This document shows positions 60,346-64,000 of a DNA stretch of 64,000 nucleotides, in pieces. The first letter of the stretch is position 1. The number at the start of each line of letters is the position of its first letter. The notes beneath the pieces are model-generated. The model did not search any database. It was not told where the DNA came from and saw nothing but the letters and a program-made list of their open reading frames with translations. The stretch is from Alphaproteobacteria bacterium (GTDB lineage: Bacteria; Pseudomonadota; Alphaproteobacteria; UBA8366; GCA-2717185), in NCBI GenBank assembly GCA_040905865.1, contig JBBDQU010000080.1, forward strand, positions 1-64,000. Direction: 5' to 3'. The position numbers and the translations under genes were made by a program.

Positions 60346-61995
60346 ATGGCCTTGAACGGATCGCAGATTATCGCCCGCGCATTGAAGCAGCATGGGGTCG
60401 ATAATTTTTTCTACATCATGGGCGGCCCCATGATGGCGGCGGAAAGCGAAACCATGGGGCAGGGTATCCGTGGCGTCGATGTGCGCCATGAACAGGCGGC
60501 TGCCCTGATGGCGCATGCCTATGCCCGGCTGCGCAATCGCCCCGGTATCTGCATGGCGGCTTCGGGCCCGGGCGTCACCAATCTCGTCACGGGCATCGCC
60601 CATGCCTGGGCCGACTGCACGCCCGTTATCGCCCTGGGCGGTTCGTCGCCCTATGGCATGTCGGGGCAGGGCGGTTTCCAGGAAATCGATCAGGTCACGA
60701 TGATGTCGCCCTGCACCAAATGGTCCGAGCGGGTCTACGATCCGGCGCGCATTCCCGAATACATCAACAAGGCGTTCCAGACGGCGATGTCCGGCAAACC
60801 GGGCCCGGTCTATCTCGATTTTCCGGGCGATGTGCTGTACCGCAACGTCGAGGAAGACACGATCAAATGGCCGGAACCCTGGGATCCCGCAAAACGGGCG
60901 CGGCCGCAGGCCAGCCAGGCGGATGTGGACAGCGTCATTGCGATGCTGCAGGCGGCCGAACGGCCGGTGATCGTTTCGGGCAGCGGCATCCAGTGGTCCG
61001 GGGCCGAGGCCGCGATGCAGGATTTTGTCGAAACGGTGGGAATTCCGTTCTACACGACGCCACAAAGTCGCGGCGTTATTCCGGAAGACCATGAATACTG
61101 CTACCTGACGGCGCGGTCCGCCGCGTTCCGGGAAGCGGACCTGATCTTCGTGCTGGGAACCCGCATGAATTATGTCATTGGGAACGCCGCGCCGCCGCGC
61201 TTTAACGCGGATGCAAAGATCGTGCGGGTCGAGGTCGATCCCATCGAACTGGAAAGCAGCCCGCGCAAGCTCGACCTCGGCATCGTCGGCGACGCCAGGG
61301 CCGTGCTGGAACAGCTGACGGCCGCCGCGAAGGGCAAGCTGTCGCCGTCCAATTACCAGAGCTGGCGGGAACGCCTCGGCGGCAGCAATGCCAGCAAGGT
61401 GGCGGAGCAGGAGAAGGTCCTGTCCAACAGCGCCGAACCGATCCATCCGCTGCGGCTCTGCAAGGAAATCCGTGACTTCCTCGACCGGGATTCGATCCTG
61501 GTTGTCGACGGACAGGAAATCCTGAATTTCGGCCGTCAGTCCATTCCGACCTTTGCGCCGCGGCACCGTATGAATTCCGGCTGTTTCGGGACGATGGGCG
61601 TCGGCCTGCCCATGGGGCTGGGCGCGAAAATCGCCTCGCCGGACAAGCAGGTCCTGGTCCTGCATGGCGACGGTTCCTTTGGCATGAACGCCATGGAGAT
61701 TGACACGGCGGCCCGTCACGGTATCGCCGTTACCTGCGTCATCAGCATGAATGGCGGCTGGACCGCCGACCCGGAGAAAAAGAAGCCGGGCCGGGACCTG
61801 GGCTACAAGCGCTATGACCAGATGGCGGAAGCGCTGGGCGCACATGGGGAATACGTCGAATCGCCCGACGATATCCGCGGCGCGCTGGAACGGGCAAAGG
61901 CCGCGAACGCCGCCGGGAAGCCGGCACTGGTCAATGTCGTGACCGACAGCAATGCCGGTGCGACAACCACTGCGTTCACCCGCTACGCGACCTGA
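60346..61995 (+). CDS. Thiamine-diphosphate-binding enzyme (acetolactate synthase / 2-hydroxyacyl-CoA lyase-like)
   Basis: The 549-residue protein has the three domains of the POX/ALS family. The ThDP-activating glutamate lies in VDVRHEQAAALMAHAYAR near residue 50, ASGPGVTNLVTG follows, and the C-terminal cofactor motif runs from GDGSFGMNAMEID to MNGGW. No FAD- or acetolactate-specific motif stands out, and oxalyl-CoA decarboxylase or 2-hydroxyacyl-CoA lyase activity is equally possible. GGAGG lies 11 nt before the ATG at 60346. Its divergence from a crotonase suggests acyl-CoA metabolism (inference). Confidence 0.85.
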   Translation: MALNGSQIIARALKQHGVDNFFYIMGGPMMAAESETMGQGIRGVDVRHEQAAALMAHAYARLRNRPGICMAASGPGVTNLVTGIAHAWADCTPVIALGGSSPYGMSGQGGFQEIDQVTMMSPCTKWSERVYDPARIPEYINKAFQTAMSGKPGPVYLDFPGDVLYRNVEEDTIKWPEPWDPAKRARPQASQADVDSVIAMLQAAERPVIVSGSGIQWSGAEAAMQDFVETVGIPFYTTPQSRGVIPEDHEYCYLTARSAAFREADLIFVLGTRMNYVIGNAAPPRFNADAKIVRVEVDPIELESSPRKLDLGIVGDARAVLEQLTAAAKGKLSPSNYQSWRERLGGSNASKVAEQEKVLSNSAEPIHPLRLCKEIRDFLDRDSILVVDGQEILNFGRQSIPTFAPRHRMNSGCFGTMGVGLPMGLGAKIASPDKQVLVLHGDGSFGMNAMEIDTAARHGIAVTCVISMNGGWTADPEKKKPGRDLGYKRYDQMAEALGAHGEYVESPDDIRGALERAKAANAAGKPALVNVVTDSNAGATTTAFTRYAT

Positions 61996-62015
61996 TATTC
62001 AAACCTGCGAAGGTG

Positions 62016-62672
62016 CTATAGTCGCGCCAGAATATCGAATGCGCCGCCGATGCCGGTTTTGGGGATGACCTCGAAACCGGCATCGGCAAGCGCGAGAGCC
62101 GTTTCGCGGTCGCGGCTTCCGTGTCCCGTCAGGACATGGATGCCGCCCGCGAGGCCGGCGGCTTTGCCCGCTTCCAGATCACTTGCCGAATCGCCGACAA
62201 TCCAGGAACGGTCGAGGTCCAGATTGAGTGTCCGGGCCGCGGCCCGCAGCATGCCGGGCCGGGGTTTGCGCCAGTCGTGGTTCGCGACATCGAGTGGCGG
62301 CCGGCCTGCTTCGTGATAGGCGCAGGCCAGGACCATGTCGAACCGCCCACCGGCTTTGGCCAGACGGCGGCAAATTTCATTCTGGACGGCGGCGAATTGT
62401 GCCCAGTCGTAACAACCGCGCCCGACGCCGGACTGGTTGGTAGCCAGCACGACGGGGATGCCCGCCTGGTTGCAGGCGCCCATGACTTTGGCGGCTTCAG
62501 GAAGAATTTCGATATCGTCGATACGGTGCAGGTAATTGACCTCCTCGACGATCACGCCATCCCGGTCCAGGAATAGCGCCGGTAACGGTTCGTCCGGTCG
62601 CGCGCTATCCGTCAGGACCTGCCGCCACAGACCCGGGTCAGTCGATACCGGTTCCAGATCCGGCGAGGTCAC
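62016..62672 (-). CDS. HAD-IIIA phosphatase, GmhB-like
   Basis: A 218-residue HAD phosphatase. D36 and D38 (FLDRDGVI) are the nucleophile and acid/base, TNQSG gives motif II, and VGDSASDLEAGKAAG motif IV. The layout follows D-glycero-D-manno-heptose 1,7-bisphosphate phosphatase, but the zinc loop is incomplete: ACAYH is kept while the later CxC before RKPRPGML reads NHDW. The GTG start at 62672 overlaps the stop of the upstream glycosyltransferase gene (GTGA), a clear coupling to surface-sugar synthesis. Confidence 0.82.
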   Translation of the reverse strand: MTSPDLEPVSTDPGLWRQVLTDSARPDEPLPALFLDRDGVIVEEVNYLHRIDDIEILPEAAKVMGACNQAGIPVVLATNQSGVGRGCYDWAQFAAVQNEICRRLAKAGGRFDMVLACAYHEAGRPPLDVANHDWRKPRPGMLRAAARTLNLDLDRSWIVGDSASDLEAGKAAGLAGGIHVLTGHGSRDRETALALADAGFEVIPKTGIGGAFDILARL

Positions 62673-64000
62673 AACGAATCGCCGGTTTGCATTCGGGCGA
62701 TATCCGGATTCTTGCGCAGGGGTTCGGTTCGCGTTGCCGTGAACTTGTCCGGCCACACGTCCCGCAACAGCCCGGTCAGCGTCATGTCGGAATTGTCTTT
62801 GGATATTGCCGGCGTCGTTCCCGGATATGACAGGTTCTCCAGCGGCCATTGCAGCGATCCGGCGCGCTGGACCAGATCATGGGGGCCGCCATATGCACCG
62901 GCATGATAAGCGCTCTCGTCGAGCCCGCCGGCCATGATGGCCGCCTGGCGTCGCAGCAGTACCGTGTGGATCGAGCGACTGTCCGCAGGGCCGGCATGCC
63001 GGTTGACGAAGACGGTTTGGCAATTGCCAGCGGCACCGATCTGGCCGAGCCAGTCGTGCAACGCCGTTTCCGGCAGGTCGGCATCGCCGTTGAAAAAAAT
63101 GACATGCCGTCCGCGCGCCTGCGCGAGCGCGGTATTGAAGCCGACGTTGCGATTGTAGAGATATTCGCTCTGGCCGAAGACCAGCACGGTATCGGCGCCG
63201 GCGATCATATGCGGCGTGCTCCGGTCGAATACGTCGCAGCAGATGATCTCGAATGCCGTGCGATCCAGCGTCTGCCGGGCGAGACCTGCCATCAATCCGG
63301 CGTAGCGCGACCCGTTGGTATCCGCGAGCAGGATCGAAAGCTGCGGATGACCCGGCGTGTCCGGCGATTTGCGGATTTCATACCCGGTATTGCGGGCAAG
63401 CGCGAGGCGCTGCGCGCGGAAATAACGGCCGTACCGAATCGCGAGATAAGCCTCGTCGATGAGCGTGCGCCGTTCCATGCGATCGACCAGCCGATGCAGC
63501 GAAGCCTCGGCGGGAATATCCAGGCTGTGCTCTGCTTTCAGCGACTGCAGAAGAGACCATGCCTCGGGCGTGAACAGGATTTCGCGGACGACGTCGGTCA
63601 GGATCGGAATCGCGGCTTTGGCGGAGTCCGCATCGCCGCGCCGATCCAGTTCCTTCGCCTGCCACAGGCGGTAGGCTGGAAAATCCCGGTCCAGCGCCAC
63701 GGCCCTGTCGAAATGTCCCTGCTCCCCCGACATCCGGCCGTAATAGTAATGCAGGCTGGCGCGGATCAGCGCCTTGAGTTCGTTCTGCCGGTTGGTCCTG
63801 TCCCGCAGGGACTCGGTGGTAATTTGCAGATAGGTCCGGTAATTGAAGAAATCCGGGCAGTAATCCCATGTCAGAATATCGTCGAGCGGGTTCAGCGCCA
63901 GTGCGCCCGGTGGGACGTTCAGGGTACCCTTGAGAATGCCGAGCGCCTGTTCGATATCGGAATTGCTGCCGAAATGAAATGCCGCACGGATAAAATTGAA
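62669..64000 (-). CDS. Glycosyltransferase with GT-A-like domain (partial, 5' end beyond the window)
   Basis: The frame is open from its stop at 62669 through the window edge at 64000, so 443 residues are visible and the N-terminus is missing. The visible N-terminal part is a helical, tetratricopeptide-like region. From about residue 220 a glycosyltransferase family 2-like domain follows: LSILLADTNGSRYAGLMAGLARQ, then RNVGFNTALAQARGRHVIFFNGDADLP, with DAD as the nucleotide-sugar metal site. It is coupled to the HAD phosphatase downstream. The glycan is unknown. An ATG at 63733 is internal, not the start. Confidence 0.82.
   Translation of the reverse strand, partial: FNFIRAAFHFGSNSDIEQALGILKGTLNVPPGALALNPLDDILTWDYCPDFFNYRTYLQITTESLRDRTNRQNELKALIRASLHYYYGRMSGEQGHFDRAVALDRDFPAYRLWQAKELDRRGDADSAKAAIPILTDVVREILFTPEAWSLLQSLKAEHSLDIPAEASLHRLVDRMERRTLIDEAYLAIRYGRYFRAQRLALARNTGYEIRKSPDTPGHPQLSILLADTNGSRYAGLMAGLARQTLDRTAFEIICCDVFDRSTPHMIAGADTVLVFGQSEYLYNRNVGFNTALAQARGRHVIFFNGDADLPETALHDWLGQIGAAGNCQTVFVNRHAGPADSRSIHTVLLRRQAAIMAGGLDESAYHAGAYGGPHDLVQRAGSLQWPLENLSYPGTTPAISKDNSDMTLTGLLRDVWPDKFTATRTEPLRKNPDIARMQTGDSL

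Noticed and set aside
60283-61845. Long reverse-strand frame opposite the ThDP enzyme
   Set aside because: Same antisense artefact; no family motif and no ribosome site, while the forward frame has complete ThDP motifs.

Overview
The window looks like a chromosomal segment of a GC-rich alphaproteobacterium, most likely of Rhodospirillales type. The evidence is a Ros/MucR regulator, an LdtR-like MarR regulator, a GTTC-N7-GTTC SOS box in front of lexA, a K+-independent H+-pyrophosphatase, and several gene orders typical of the class: rpmF-plsX-fabH-ihfA-merR, fabD-fabG-acpP-fabF-mltG, nrdR-ribD-ribE-ribBA-ribH-nusB-thiL, and trpGDC-moaC-moeA / lexA / comEC / gltX / gltA. No insertion sequence, prophage, CRISPR array or rRNA was seen.

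Layout. 0.2-8.3 kb is a catabolic and uptake stretch: a TauD-type dioxygenase, hydantoinase B, an M81 (MlrC-like) metallopeptidase, a GFA-family protein and a complete tripartite tricarboxylate transporter (tctC, tctB, tctA). 8.3-14.4 kb has tRNA-Thr(GGU), murA with a small upstream gene and DUF2948, a second dioxygenase, a Pmp3/DUF4112 membrane pair, a 3-hydroxyisobutyrate dehydrogenase-like enzyme, an LdtR-like regulator, a DUF6898-like protein and mucR. 15.2-22.4 kb is a compact housekeeping run for pentose phosphate and serine/glycine metabolism, riboflavin synthesis, NusB and ThiL. 22.4-31.5 kb carries a FliL-like protein, an MFS transporter, hppA, bamE, a cytochrome bc1 chaperone and the DUF177-rpmF-plsX-fabH-ihfA-merR run. 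31.5-37.4 kb is looser: tRNA-Pro(GGG), palindromic repeats, an orphan protein, a metallo-beta-lactamase-fold enzyme, a micro-membrane protein, a NIPSNAP protein, sthA and a TSUP permease. 37.4-41.8 kb is the reverse-strand fatty-acid operon. 41.8-46.5 kb holds sugar-acid genes (SDR, IlvD/EDD dehydratase, D-2-hydroxyacid dehydrogenase, third dioxygenase). 46.5-49.0 kb is an AT-rich block with one large glycosyltransferase/deacetylase-like fusion. 49.1-59.2 kb is the gltA-gltX / comEC / lexA / moeA-moaC-trpCDG block. 59.3-64 kb has a crotonase divergent from a thiamine-diphosphate enzyme, then a HAD phosphatase and a glycosyltransferase cut by the window edge.

How it fits together. Most of the window is core metabolism in tight operons with 1-4 nt overlaps. 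Between these blocks lie short catabolic modules (dioxygenases, hydantoinase, dehydratase/SDR, ThDP enzyme) typical of an organism that uses organic acids and sugar acids. The most interesting items are the AT-rich glycosyltransferase/deacetylase fusion, the ribB-type protein whose GTP cyclohydrolase II half has lost its zinc cysteines, the divergent crotonase/ThDP pair sharing a palindrome-rich promoter region, the sugar-acid genes placed directly upstream of fabD, and several near-perfect intergenic palindromes. I did not find clear evidence of a wholly new defence or mobile system. All calls rest on reading the sequence and family knowledge; no database search was run.
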